From positions 23,731 to 87,730 of the forward strand of contig NZ_SSGF01000005.1 in the NCBI RefSeq assembly GCF_008015755.1: DNA of 64,000 bases, written 5' to 3'. This document shows positions 31,056 through 40,155 of the stretch, one piece after another. Both the position numbers and the translations under genes were made by a program. A model generated the notes under the pieces. That model was given only the letters and a program-made list of their open reading frames with translations. It made no database searches and was not told the DNA's origin. Source of the stretch: Methylophilus sp. (GTDB lineage Bacteria; Pseudomonadota; Gammaproteobacteria; Burkholderiales; Methylophilaceae). Numbering within the stretch: position 1 is the stretch's first letter; every line of letters starts with the position of its first letter.

Positions 31056-32486
31056 ATGTCTGAGTTGGCATTAACCTTAGCAAGAATCCAGTTTGGGTTC
31101 ACGATTTCTTTTCATATTGTGTTTCCGGCGATCACGATCGGCCTGGCCAGTTACCTCGCAGTGCTGGAGGCGAGCTGGTTAAAAACCAAAAATACGGTTT
31201 ATCTCGACTTATATCACTTTTGGCTCAAGCTATTTTCGCTCTGTTTTGGCATGGGCGTGGTCTCTGGCCTGGTCATGGCTTATCAATTCGGCACCAACTG
31301 GTCTGGGTTCTCTAGCGTGGCGGGCAGTGTGACCGGGCCCTTGCTGGCGTATGAGGTGCTCACAGCATTTTTTCTCGAGGCTGGCTTTTTAGGCGTGATG
31401 CTGTTTGGCTGGAACAAGGTCGGGCCGACCCTGCACTTTACGGCGACCTTGATGGTCGCTATCGGCACGCTGGTCTCGGCCACTTGGATATTGGCCTCAA
31501 ACAGCTGGATGCAAACCCCGCAGGGATTTGAGCTGATAAATGGCAAAGTGATTCCGGTCGATTGGTTCAAAATCATCTTTAATCCGTCGTTTCCGTACCG
31601 ACTGGTGCATATGGTGATTGGCGCTTACCTGGCAACGGCGTTATTTGTGGTCGCCTCAGGTGCCTGGCAATTACTACGTGGCAAAGACAATGCCTGCGTG
31701 CGCAAGATGCTTTCCATGGGGCTATGGCTGATATTTTTGCTGGCACCATTACAAGTAATAGTGGGCGATATGCATGGTTTAAATACCTTAAAACACCAGC
31801 CAGCCAAAATCGCCGCGATTGAGGCGCACTGGGAGAACAAAGGTGACGAAGCGACGCCTTTGGTACTGATGGCCTGGCCGGACATGGCGCAGGAAAAAAA
31901 TCATTTTGCGCTAGAAATCCCGGTATTAGGGAGTTTGATTTTACGCCACTCGCTCACCGAGCAGATTCCAGCATTGAAGGAGTTTGCGCCACAAGACCGC
32001 CCCAATGCCACGATTATTTTCTGGACCTTTAGAATCATGGTCGGGCTAGGCATGCTGATGATCTTGTTGGCCGTGACCTCCGTCTGGTTGCGTTATAAAA
32101 AACAGCTATTCCAACACAAGCCTTTCCTCACATTTGCCACGGCCATGGGTCCGGCCGGCATCGTGGCCATTCTGGCGGGCTGGTTTACTACTGAAATTGG
32201 CCGCCAACCTTGGGTAGTTTATGGCGTATTGCGCACCGCAGATGCCGTGACGCCGCACACTGCCACGGAAGTCGGCTTAACGCTGGCTTTATTTGTGGTT
32301 ATTTACCTGGCGGTATTTGGCGTCGGCACGCTGTATGTCTTACGGCTGGTGCATAGTGGGCCACACACAGAGGAAAACTTACATGGCGACGCCATTGCGG
32401 GCAACCGTGATGCGGTCAATGCTTTTGCATTGGCGCCGGAGTTTCATCCTGACGCGAAATCGGCACCAACGACTAAAGATCAATAA
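31056..32486 (+). CDS. cydA: Cytochrome bd ubiquinol oxidase subunit I (CioA type)
   Basis: A 476-residue multi-helix subunit that carries the hemes and the quinol site. Visible are ALARIQFGFTISFHIVFPAITIG with the N-terminal heme-ligand His, FGMGVVSGLVMAYQFGTNW, LTAFFLEAGFLGVMLFGW and the conserved GRQPW in TTEIGRQPWVVYG. The Q-loop after about residue 245 is short, as in cyanide-insensitive CioA oxidases, and lacks the long E. coli insertion. The enzyme reduces oxygen to water without proton pumping. The operon continues with cydB and a DUF2474 protein. Confidence 0.95.
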   Translation: MSELALTLARIQFGFTISFHIVFPAITIGLASYLAVLEASWLKTKNTVYLDLYHFWLKLFSLCFGMGVVSGLVMAYQFGTNWSGFSSVAGSVTGPLLAYEVLTAFFLEAGFLGVMLFGWNKVGPTLHFTATLMVAIGTLVSATWILASNSWMQTPQGFELINGKVIPVDWFKIIFNPSFPYRLVHMVIGAYLATALFVVASGAWQLLRGKDNACVRKMLSMGLWLIFLLAPLQVIVGDMHGLNTLKHQPAKIAAIEAHWENKGDEATPLVLMAWPDMAQEKNHFALEIPVLGSLILRHSLTEQIPALKEFAPQDRPNATIIFWTFRIMVGLGMLMILLAVTSVWLRYKKQLFQHKPFLTFATAMGPAGIVAILAGWFTTEIGRQPWVVYGVLRTADAVTPHTATEVGLTLALFVVIYLAVFGVGTLYVLRLVHSGPHTEENLHGDAIAGNRDAVNAFALAPEFHPDAKSAPTTKDQ

Positions 32487-32497
32487 AGGATAAAGCA

Positions 32498-33499
32498 ATG
32501 GACTTATCACTGGTGTGGGCCGTCATCATCCTGTTTGGCATCATGATGTACATCATCATGGATGGCTTTGACCTCGGCATCGGCATTTTGTACCCGTTTT
32601 TTAAAGACAAAGATGACCGCGACTTGATGATGAACACCGTTGCCCCAGTCTGGGATGGCAATGAAACCTGGCTGGTGCTCGGCGGCGCAGGCTTGCTGGC
32701 AGCATTCCCGCTGGCTTACTCGGTGATTTTAAGTGCCCTCTCCTTGCCCTTGTTGTTTATGTTGATGGCCTTGATTTTTCGCGGTGTCGCCTTTGAGTTC
32801 AGGTTCAAGGCGCATGATGCGGAACGTCACTTTTGGGACAAAGCCTTTTTGTGCGGCTCTATCGCGGCGACTTTCTTTCAGGGCATGACGCTGGGCGCCT
32901 ATCTGCAAGGCATTCACGTGGTGAACCAAGCCTATGCAGGCGGGCCGCTGGACTGGATCTCACCGTTCTCTATTTTTACCGGGCTAGGTTTGTTGGTCAC
33001 GTATGCTCTGCTCGGCAGCACCTGGCTGATTTTTAAAACCACAGGCGAGCTGCAAGCAGTGTGCATGCGTTTGTCACAGCGCATTTCTGTGGCATTGCTA
33101 TTGATTATTACCGTGATCAGCTTGTGGACGCCATGGATGGATAGCCGAATTGCTGAGCGCTGGTTTACGATGCCCAATCTGTTGTGGCTGTCACCGGTGC
33201 CGCTACTGGTGATTATTTGTTTCTACAACCTGCAACGCGCCCTTAAAAACAAAGCAGAAACCAGCCCGTTTTTGTATACACTGGGCTTGGTATTACTCGG
33301 TTATGCAGGCTTGGGCATTAGTATCTGGCCCAATATTATTCCGCCACAAATGAGCATATACGTCGCCGCTGCGCCGCCGCAAAGCCAGCAATTTGCGCTG
33401 ATTGGCGCCGTGATCATTATCCCGATTATCCTGGCCTACACCGCCTGGGGCTATTATGTGTTTCGCGGCAAAGTGCATAAAGGTGAGGCTTATCATTGA
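32498..33499 (+). CDS. cydB: Cytochrome bd ubiquinol oxidase subunit II (CioB type)
   Basis: A 333-residue integral membrane subunit with typical CydB stretches: IMDGFDLGIGILYPF, VAPVWDGNETWLVLGGAGLLAAFPLAYSV, FRGVAFEFRFKA, GMTLGAYLQGI and IPPQMSIYVAAAPPQSQ. It partners the heme subunit encoded 11 bases upstream. Its stop codon overlaps the ATG of the next small gene (33499), indicating coupling. Confidence 0.95.
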   Translation: MDLSLVWAVIILFGIMMYIIMDGFDLGIGILYPFFKDKDDRDLMMNTVAPVWDGNETWLVLGGAGLLAAFPLAYSVILSALSLPLLFMLMALIFRGVAFEFRFKAHDAERHFWDKAFLCGSIAATFFQGMTLGAYLQGIHVVNQAYAGGPLDWISPFSIFTGLGLLVTYALLGSTWLIFKTTGELQAVCMRLSQRISVALLLIITVISLWTPWMDSRIAERWFTMPNLLWLSPVPLLVIICFYNLQRALKNKAETSPFLYTLGLVLLGYAGLGISIWPNIIPPQMSIYVAAAPPQSQQFALIGAVIIIPIILAYTAWGYYVFRGKVHKGEAYH

Positions 33500-33633
33500 T
33501 GTCACCCGCGCAGAAAAATACACTTAAACGCCTGGGCTGGTTTTTCGGCATCTGGCTGGCCAGCATCGTCGCCCTGGCGGCACTCAGCCTATGCCTGAAG
33601 GCACTTATGCAGATGGCGGGGCTGCATGCCTGA
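33499..33633 (+). CDS. DUF2474-like small membrane protein of the bd oxidase operon
   Basis: A 44-residue frame beginning at the ATG that overlaps the cydB stop. It has a charged start (SPAQKNTLKRLGWFFGIW) and one hydrophobic helix (LASIVALAALSLCLKALMQMAG). Small single-helix proteins in this exact position (CydX in the E. coli operon, DUF2474 in cio operons) bind the oxidase and stabilise it. Assignment rests on position, size and topology; residue-level family proof is weak for such a short protein. Confidence 0.7.
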   Translation: MSPAQKNTLKRLGWFFGIWLASIVALAALSLCLKALMQMAGLHA

Positions 33634-33778
33634 TTCACGCCTTGCTTAACATCATCGCACTGAGTATCGAGAGTGCCAGCCAGAATTTTCTTGCGGATTT
33701 AAATCCAATCCGTTTACCATCACGTGACTCTCCCCGACAATCCAGACAGCGATCATCGATCTACATTTGACCACCGGC

Positions 33779-35065
33779 ATGACAACCCAGCAACCCACAA
33801 AATGGCGACGATTACGTGCCTGCAGTGCCTGCGACATGGTGAGCGCGATCCCAGTGCTGCGGCCAGGGGAGCATGCCCGTTGTCCGCGCTGCGGGCATGT
33901 CCTGGCCAGACGCCATTTGCATCCGGTGCAGCGCAGCATCGCCTTGGCCAGCAGCGCACTCATTACCCTGCTGATCGCTATTGCTTTCCCGTTTATCAGC
34001 ATGGATACCAATGGCCTGGACGCGCAGATTGCACTGACACAAACGGCCGTCACTCTGGTCGATGTGCATCAACCACTGGTGGCATTGATTGTCAGTGGCA
34101 CGGCTTTTTTGTTGCCGGCTTTATATCTGATTGGCGTGATTTTGATGCAGGCGAATATCTTGCGCAGCGTGCCGCGCACATACAGCGACGTGATTGCGCG
34201 CCTGTTTTCGCGCTTGCACCCATGGATGATGGCAGATGTGTTTATGGTGGCGGCGCTGGTCAGCCTGGTCAAACTCACCGAAATTGGTGAAGTGCAGCTA
34301 GGGGCTTCGTTTTGGGCCTATTGTGTGTTTGCGCTCTTGCTACTGATGACCACACGCTCGGTCGATATTGATTGGTTATGGTATCGACTGGCCGGTGAGC
34401 CGTCGCCTGACACCAGCATTCATTGTGGCATCAATGCCGCCGCGCAACATGCCACCGGTTGCACCACCTGCGGCCTGATCAACACCCTTCCTGCAGCGGC
34501 CAGCACCAGCAGCCCGCCGCCCCACTATGCATGCAGCCGCTGCGGGAGCCGTTTGCATCTGCGTAAACCCAACAGTCTGGAGTTTACCTGGGCGCTGTTA
34601 ATCACTTCGGCAGTGCTCTATATTCCGGCCAATGCTTACCCGATGATGATTACCACCTCATTGGGGCAAACCCATGCCTCTACCATTATTGGCGGCATGC
34701 TGGAGTTATGGCAACATGGCTCTGAGCCCATTGCGGTGGTTATTTTTGTCGCCAGCGTGCTGGTGCCGATTATTAAAATGCTGATACTGGTGTTACTCAC
34801 CTGCATGGCGCAGCATCCTGGCCCGTTATCGGCGCAGCAAAAAACCAGGCTTTACCGCCTGACCGAACTCATTGGCCGCTGGTCTATGGTGGATGTGTTT
34901 GTCGTCGCCATCATGGTGGCCCTGATACAATCTGGCAATCTGATGTCAGTGTTACCGGGCCCGGCGGCACTGGCATTCTGCGCCGTGGTGATCACCACCA
35001 TGCTGGCTGCCATGGCGTTTGACCCGCGCCTACTCTGGGACACGCAAGGAAATACGCATGACTGA
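33779..35065 (+). CDS. pqiA: PqiA-like membrane protein (paraquat-inducible protein A family)
   Basis: About 428 residues from the ATG at 33779 (a TTG at 33767 is in frame). It contains two tandem copies of the PqiA unit, each starting with a zinc-ribbon-like pair of CxxC motifs (CSACD...CPRCG and CTTCG...CSRCG) followed by four membrane helices. PqiA sits in the inner membrane and works with the MCE-protein tunnel PqiB and lipoprotein PqiC in envelope lipid homeostasis. The order pqiA-pqiB-pqiC is conserved and the genes are tightly packed. Confidence 0.92.
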   Translation: MTTQQPTKWRRLRACSACDMVSAIPVLRPGEHARCPRCGHVLARRHLHPVQRSIALASSALITLLIAIAFPFISMDTNGLDAQIALTQTAVTLVDVHQPLVALIVSGTAFLLPALYLIGVILMQANILRSVPRTYSDVIARLFSRLHPWMMADVFMVAALVSLVKLTEIGEVQLGASFWAYCVFALLLLMTTRSVDIDWLWYRLAGEPSPDTSIHCGINAAAQHATGCTTCGLINTLPAAASTSSPPPHYACSRCGSRLHLRKPNSLEFTWALLITSAVLYIPANAYPMMITTSLGQTHASTIIGGMLELWQHGSEPIAVVIFVASVLVPIIKMLILVLLTCMAQHPGPLSAQQKTRLYRLTELIGRWSMVDVFVVAIMVALIQSGNLMSVLPGPAALAFCAVVITTMLAAMAFDPRLLWDTQGNTHD

Positions 35066-36731
35066 GAATAATCAAGACACTACGCAAGAAAACACCCAGT
35101 TGCTGGCCAAAGTCAGCAAACAAGCCCGGCTGTCGCCGATCTGGATCGTCCCTGTTGTCGCCCTACTGATTGGCCTATGGCTGATCTACGACAACTACAC
35201 CAAGGCTGGCAAGCAAATCACGCTGTCGCTCACCAATGCGGAGGGCATAGAAGCCGGTAAAACAAAAATTAAAGTACATAGTGTCGATATTGGCCTGGTC
35301 GAACAAGTCACTTTGTCCGAAGACCTCACCCATATTGAAGTCCTGGCGCGTATTACCCCTAAGGCGCAACCCATGCTGGTGAAAGACACCCAACTGTGGG
35401 TGGTGAAACCTCGGATTGGGCTGGAAGGCATCAGCGGCTTGAATACGGTGATTTCTGGGGCTTATATCCAGCTGCAACCCGGCAAAAGCCTGGAAGAAAC
35501 TGACCAGTTTACCGTGCTCGACCAGCCGCCAATTTCGCTCAATGGTGCCAAAGGGGTGCATGTCAACCTGATCGGTAAAGTCGGCAATTCCTTGCGTGTA
35601 GGCGATCCTGTCACTTACCAGGGGCTGCGCGTGGGCCGCGTGGTCAGCGCCAGCTTTGATCCCAAGCAACGCCAAATGCAGCATGAGTTATTTATTGAGC
35701 ACCCTTACGATGTACTGGTCACCGACAATACGCGGTTTTGGACCTCGGTCGGCATTGATGTCAAACTCGATGCCGAGGGCTTTAAAGCCAGCGTTCCCAC
35801 CGTCGAGTCGCTGATTGCTGGGGGCGTGAGTTTTGGTCATGCCGATGATAGGCCAATGGGCAATCCGGTCCGCTCTGAAGCCACGTTTGAGTTGTTTGCC
35901 AATGAAGAAGCTGCGCGTCAGCAAACCTACGACCAATACCTGGAATACGTGCTGCTGGTGAATGATACCGTGCGTGGTTTATCCAAAGGCGCGCCGGTCG
36001 AGTTCCGCGGCTTGCGCGTGGGCACCGTGATGAACGTACCATGGAAATTTAACTCGCCAGAACGCAAAAAAGATTTCCGTTATGCCATCCCGGTGTTGAT
36101 TCACCTTGAGCCCGGCCGCCTGGCAGAGAATGGCATCGCTGATCTGCAAGAATGGAAAACCAGGGTCGCCCAGATGCTGCAAGGGGGCCTGCATGCCACC
36201 CTGAAATCGGGCAACCTGATTACAGGCTCGGTATTTGTTGACCTCAATATGGACGGGCGTGCCCATCAAACCTACCACCGCGAGCGGTTTGAAGGCTTGC
36301 CAGTGATGCCGACCAGCGCTACCAATCTGGCACAGATTGAACAAAAACTGTCTGACCTATTGGACAAACTCAATGGCTTGAAATTGGAGCCGGTGTTATC
36401 TGGCCTGGATAAAAACTTGCAGCAGTCCGAGAAAACCATGCAGGAAATCCGCGGCCTGAGCCAGCAGGTGAATCAGTTGCTCAGCCAGCCCGAATTGCAG
36501 CAGATGCCGGCCAATATTAACCAGACCATGCAAGCGCTGCGTACCACCTTAAAAGGTCTGTCACCAGACGCGCCCGCTTATCAAGAGTTGACCACAACCT
36601 TGCAGCGTCTGGACAAAGCCTTGCGTGATATCCAGCCACTGGCGCGCACTTTAAACGAGCAGCCGAATGCCATTTTATTCGACCGCAAACCCGGTAACGA
36701 CCCGCTGCCCATGGCACCGGCAGCGCCGTAA
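35058..36731 (+). CDS. pqiB: PqiB-like MCE-domain protein
   Basis: A 557-residue protein from the ATG at 35058, with AAGGAAA upstream; it overlaps the end of pqiA. A single N-terminal membrane helix (SPIWIVPVVALLIGLWLIYDNY) is followed by three MCE domains (repeats of the type GLEGIS, VTYQGLRVGRVVSA, VEFRGLRVGTVMNV) and a C-terminal coiled-coil region (residues about 430-540). PqiB hexamers form a periplasm-spanning tunnel between the two membranes. Size is close to E. coli PqiB. Confidence 0.93.
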   Translation: MTENNQDTTQENTQLLAKVSKQARLSPIWIVPVVALLIGLWLIYDNYTKAGKQITLSLTNAEGIEAGKTKIKVHSVDIGLVEQVTLSEDLTHIEVLARITPKAQPMLVKDTQLWVVKPRIGLEGISGLNTVISGAYIQLQPGKSLEETDQFTVLDQPPISLNGAKGVHVNLIGKVGNSLRVGDPVTYQGLRVGRVVSASFDPKQRQMQHELFIEHPYDVLVTDNTRFWTSVGIDVKLDAEGFKASVPTVESLIAGGVSFGHADDRPMGNPVRSEATFELFANEEAARQQTYDQYLEYVLLVNDTVRGLSKGAPVEFRGLRVGTVMNVPWKFNSPERKKDFRYAIPVLIHLEPGRLAENGIADLQEWKTRVAQMLQGGLHATLKSGNLITGSVFVDLNMDGRAHQTYHRERFEGLPVMPTSATNLAQIEQKLSDLLDKLNGLKLEPVLSGLDKNLQQSEKTMQEIRGLSQQVNQLLSQPELQQMPANINQTMQALRTTLKGLSPDAPAYQELTTTLQRLDKALRDIQPLARTLNEQPNAILFDRKPGNDPLPMAPAAP

Positions 36732-36743
36732 GGAACCTAAAGG

Positions 36744-37334
36744 ATGACCAAAAAAACACCTTTTCGATTTGGGCTGGCCATATTACTCGGGCTCAGCCTG
36801 AGCGCCTGTTTCAAATCCAACCCGCCAGTGAAGACAGAACGCTACAGCCTGCCAGAAGTCCCTCTGACGCCAGCAACTGCAACGCCAACACGTACGCTGG
36901 TATTGAGCCGATTGCAGGTGGCCGATTACCTGGATACCGACCGCATCGTTATCCAGACCGATGACATTACCATGCAGCCAGCGCGTGATCATGTGTGGGT
37001 GGATAACCTGTCGCAAGAGCTAAGGCGCGGTCTGCGTGCCCGCCTCGCCAGCCGCTTGGGCAATACGCGCGTCGTTGATGCGCAACCTGGCTTGCCTGCA
37101 GCCAACAGCCTGCACCTCACCATAGAGCAGTTTCATGGGCAAATGCGCGGTTATGCAGTGCTCAGTGGCCAATGGCAACTCATCACCGCCCAGCAAACTG
37201 CAGGCCCTGGCCAGTCATTCAAGTTCAGCACGCCGTTGGCAGAAAATGGTTATCCAGCCCTGGTGCGTGCCTTGGGCCAAGACCTCGACCTGCTCAGCGA
37301 GCAAATTGCCAGCCAATTACAAACGTTGCCATAG
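36744..37334 (+). CDS. pqiC: PqiC-like lipoprotein (ABC-type transport auxiliary)
   Basis: A 196-residue protein with a lipoprotein signal peptide whose lipobox is LSAC (LAILLGLSLSAC-FKSN). It then has the PqiC/YmbA-type domain (RYSLPEVPL, RTLVLSRLQVADYLDTDRIVIQTDD, WVDNLSQELRRGLRARLASRL). Outer-membrane anchoring is expected. It is the third gene of the pqi operon and starts 12 bases after pqiB. Confidence 0.88.
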   Translation: MTKKTPFRFGLAILLGLSLSACFKSNPPVKTERYSLPEVPLTPATATPTRTLVLSRLQVADYLDTDRIVIQTDDITMQPARDHVWVDNLSQELRRGLRARLASRLGNTRVVDAQPGLPAANSLHLTIEQFHGQMRGYAVLSGQWQLITAQQTAGPGQSFKFSTPLAENGYPALVRALGQDLDLLSEQIASQLQTLP

Positions 37335-37427
37335 TGCCCACATTTTCAAGCTGAATAGGTAGTGGGCTCGCCGCCAATTTGTTATGATGAAATTTCTTTT
37401 CACAAAATAACAAGTCAGGAGTAGGCG

Positions 37428-37925
37428 ATGGGATTATTTTCTTTTATCAAAGAAGCTGGTGAAAAACTGTTTGGTACCGGTGAAGCCAAAGCAGCACAAG
37501 AAGCCGCCAGCAAGGCACCGACACCCGTCAACGTCGATGCGGCCAACGCCGCAGCCGCGCAGGCGATTCAAAACTATATTGCCAAAAACAATTTACCCAC
37601 CACTGGCTACGACGTGAAATTTGACGGCGCCAGCGGCACGGTCATCGTGCAAGGCAATATCGATACGCAAGAAAACAAAGAAAAAATCCTGCTCTGCTGC
37701 GGCAATGTGGCGGGCGTTGAGGCTGTGCAAGACCAGCTGCATGTGCCTAGCCCTGAGCCTGAAGCCAGGTTTTATACGGTAGTCAAAGGCGATACCTTGT
37801 CTAAGGTTGCCAAAGAAATGTACGGCAATGCCAATAGCTATATGAAGATTTTCGAGGCAAACCGCCCGATGCTTAACCACCCGGACAAAATCTATCCAGG
37901 CCAGGTATTGCGCATTCCAGAATAA
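37428..37925 (+). CDS. BON and LysM domain protein (Kbp/YgaU-like)
   Basis: A 165-residue soluble protein. Residues about 40-100 form a BON domain (AIQNYIAKNNLPTTGYDVKFDGASGTVIVQGNIDTQENKEKILLCCGNVAGVEAVQDQL) and the C-terminal 50 residues are a LysM domain (ARFYTVVKGDTLSKVAKEMYGNANSYMKIFEANRPMLNHPDKIYPGQVLRIPE). This is the architecture of E. coli Kbp (YgaU), a cytoplasmic potassium-binding protein. No signal peptide is evident. An SD sequence (AGGAG) precedes the ATG. Confidence 0.9.
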   Translation: MGLFSFIKEAGEKLFGTGEAKAAQEAASKAPTPVNVDAANAAAAQAIQNYIAKNNLPTTGYDVKFDGASGTVIVQGNIDTQENKEKILLCCGNVAGVEAVQDQLHVPSPEPEARFYTVVKGDTLSKVAKEMYGNANSYMKIFEANRPMLNHPDKIYPGQVLRIPE

Positions 37926-37973
37926 GCATTACTCACAACAATAACCAACACTTATCTTACAAAGGACACGACT

Positions 37974-38222
37974 ATGTCATCATTGATTCGTTTATTACTC
38001 ATCGCCGCCTTGAGCAGCACCCTGCTGGTTGCCTGCAGCGACAAAGAACCTCAAATCGAACAAGCGGTGGAATCCGCCCAAGAGCATGCGGAAGCCGCCG
38101 CCAGTGAAGCCAAAGATGCCGCAGCAGATGCAGTAAAAGCCGCCAAAGAAGCAGCCGCCGCCGCTGAACAACAAGCGGCAGAAACCGCCGATGCTGCCAA
38201 AGCCGCTGTTGAAGAAAAATAA
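37974..38222 (+). CDS. Small alanine-rich lipoprotein
   Basis: An 82-residue protein with a lipoprotein signal (LLLIAALSSTLLVAC-SDKEP, lipobox LVAC) followed by a low-complexity Ala/Glu/Lys helix (residues 28-82) that would form one long coiled coil. This resembles small Lpp-like or stress-related lipoproteins, but no family can be named. It is separated from the LysM gene by 48 bases and followed by a strong terminator, so the two may be co-transcribed. Confidence 0.75.
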   Translation: MSSLIRLLLIAALSSTLLVACSDKEPQIEQAVESAQEHAEAAASEAKDAAADAVKAAKEAAAAAEQQAAETADAAKAAVEEK

Positions 38223-38238
38223 GCGTTTTTAGCCCGGC

Positions 38239-38267
38239 AAAAACCCGCATTAATGCGGGTTTTTTAT
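38239..38267. terminator. Terminator after the small lipoprotein gene
   Basis: AAAAACCCGCAT and ATGCGGGTTTTTT form a near-perfect stem with a T-tract. Confidence 0.9.
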
Positions 38268-38363
38268 TGCCGATTTGCCACACGTTAGTTAGTAATTCTT
38301 TGCCTTATTTAATGCTTTTCAACGCCCGCCCGGCAGAATCTTTCATGTACACTGCGTCGAGAT

Positions 38364-39959
38364 TTGACACTTGACTGGATTCTTGGTTTGCGACGTTTCT
38401 TCTTCTGCATGCTGATTGCGTTATGGGTCACCCTGATGCCACAGGCCTCAGCAGCAAGCCCGCAGCTACTAGGCACCACCTGCATGAACACCAAAGGTGC
38501 CGTGATTGCCAGCATTCCGCTGCAAGGGGGCAAATTTGTCTGCCAAAGTGTGCTTAAAATCACCCATGCCGACCAGTATGTCATCGACTTTAAAAACACC
38601 TCAACGATTGCGCACTTTCAACACGAAATCACAGATGATCGCAATCAAACCAGCCTGATCAAAGGTGGCCTCAGCAGCCAAGAGAAAGATCCTTTTCTAC
38701 TCAGACATGGCCATCTTATTCACCTGGTGCCCGGCACCTATCGCCTGATTACCTGGTTACAATCACCCTACTACCTGGCCCAACCAGAGATTTTTGTCGC
38801 CGACCTCGCCAGCTACCAGCAGCAAACCAACTACACAACGGCAATCAGCCTGTTGTTATTGGGCGTGCTGTTAGGCATTTTTACTTACTACTGCGCGATT
38901 GGTGTCTCGACCGGGCATAAGACCGAGCGCATGTACGCGCTGTTTATTCTGGGTAACCTGATTTTTCAAAGTGCTGCGTTAGGGCTATTTAAACAATTAT
39001 TTGAATGGCACTGGTTTTACTTTACCAGCTTGCCAATTTTGCTCTCCAACATGGCTTATGTCAGTTTTGTCTGCCATTTGCTGGGCATTAACCAGCACCA
39101 TCATGCCAAACTTTACTATTTCTCTATGGTCGCGCGTGCGATCTTGCTGGCCTTACTCGTGTTTGCCATGATCTTCCCCAACTGGATGCTGGAGATGGAT
39201 AGAGTAGGCGTGGCGATCTTTCTTCTGTTTGGGCTCACCAGCGGCATCCTGCTCAGCCTGAAAAAACACCGAGTGGCGCAACTTTACCTGTTTGCCATCA
39301 CCGTGTTTGGCGTATTAGGTGGGCTATCTATTACCGCCGAGCGTCTCAGCTCCAATGCCTGGACCATAGAGCAACTCGGGCTGATTGCCGTGGCGGTTGA
39401 AGCCATCTTGCTTTCACTGCTGGTCGCCTATCAAATTAACCGTATGCATCAAGAAAAAGAACACATGCTGGCCGAGCTGCAAAGCACGCGCTCATTAGCC
39501 ATGACAGACCGGCTCACCGGGGTGCCTAACCGGCATGCACTGGAAAATCAAATGCTGCGGTTTTCAGAACATGGCTGCCTGATGTTTATAGACATGGACA
39601 ATTTAAAGCAGGTTAACGATCACTTTGGCCACGAAGCAGGCGACAACTTGCTCAAGAGTTTCTGCCAGATTTTATCCAAAAAACTGGATACCCATGGCCA
39701 ACTGTATCGGCTGGGAGGGGACGAATTTGCCATTATCTGTCATGAAGATGATGTTGAGTGGTGCCAGCACCAGTTGGAATACACGCACAGGCAAATGGAG
39801 AAAGAAGGCTTTGTCGGCTCGGGGGCCAGCGTAGGCGTGGTCTTTAGCCACGAAGCCAGCGAAACGGAAGAGTTGATGCGTATTGCCGACAAGCGCATGT
39901 ATGCAGACAAACGTACGCGTAAAAATCGCAAAGAAATGATACAAGTGTTCGCCAACTAA
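38364..39959 (+). CDS. Membrane diguanylate cyclase with periplasmic sensor domain
   Basis: A 531-residue protein; the frame opens with TTG at 38364, and an ATG at 38409 is an alternative but would cut into the signal sequence. A signal peptide is followed by a periplasmic domain (to about residue 155), seven or so membrane helices (about 160-360, 7TMR-DISM-like) and a GGDEF domain with LTGVPNRHAL, MFIDMDNLKQVNDHFGHEAGD and an intact RLGGDEFAI. The active site is complete, so c-di-GMP synthesis is expected. The sensed ligand is unknown. Confidence 0.85.
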   Translation: MTLDWILGLRRFFFCMLIALWVTLMPQASAASPQLLGTTCMNTKGAVIASIPLQGGKFVCQSVLKITHADQYVIDFKNTSTIAHFQHEITDDRNQTSLIKGGLSSQEKDPFLLRHGHLIHLVPGTYRLITWLQSPYYLAQPEIFVADLASYQQQTNYTTAISLLLLGVLLGIFTYYCAIGVSTGHKTERMYALFILGNLIFQSAALGLFKQLFEWHWFYFTSLPILLSNMAYVSFVCHLLGINQHHHAKLYYFSMVARAILLALLVFAMIFPNWMLEMDRVGVAIFLLFGLTSGILLSLKKHRVAQLYLFAITVFGVLGGLSITAERLSSNAWTIEQLGLIAVAVEAILLSLLVAYQINRMHQEKEHMLAELQSTRSLAMTDRLTGVPNRHALENQMLRFSEHGCLMFIDMDNLKQVNDHFGHEAGDNLLKSFCQILSKKLDTHGQLYRLGGDEFAIICHEDDVEWCQHQLEYTHRQMEKEGFVGSGASVGVVFSHEASETEELMRIADKRMYADKRTRKNRKEMIQVFAN

Positions 39960-40056
39960 TCGCTCACGCACCGCGGCTGGCGGCGATTCCCACCAAGATT
40001 CACTTTGTTTTTTGTCACTCATAGCTGCCGCTGCCGGCATAAATGCTTTACACTTC

Positions 40057-40090
40057 CAATAATCATACACTCATGAATGTATGATTATTG
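40057..40090. promoter_or_regulatory. Perfect 13-bp inverted repeat upstream of the antiporter gene
   Basis: CAATAATCATACA at 40057-40069 and its exact complement TGTATGATTATTG at 40078-40090 are separated by 8 bases. It lies 65 bases before the antiporter ATG. It may be an operator or a hairpin; no T-tract follows, which argues against a terminator. Confidence 0.55.
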
Positions 40091-40155
40091 TGCGCTGCCA
40101 GCTGCAGAACCTTCACACACTGGCGGCTGTCATGTAGTAACACAAAGAGAAAATC

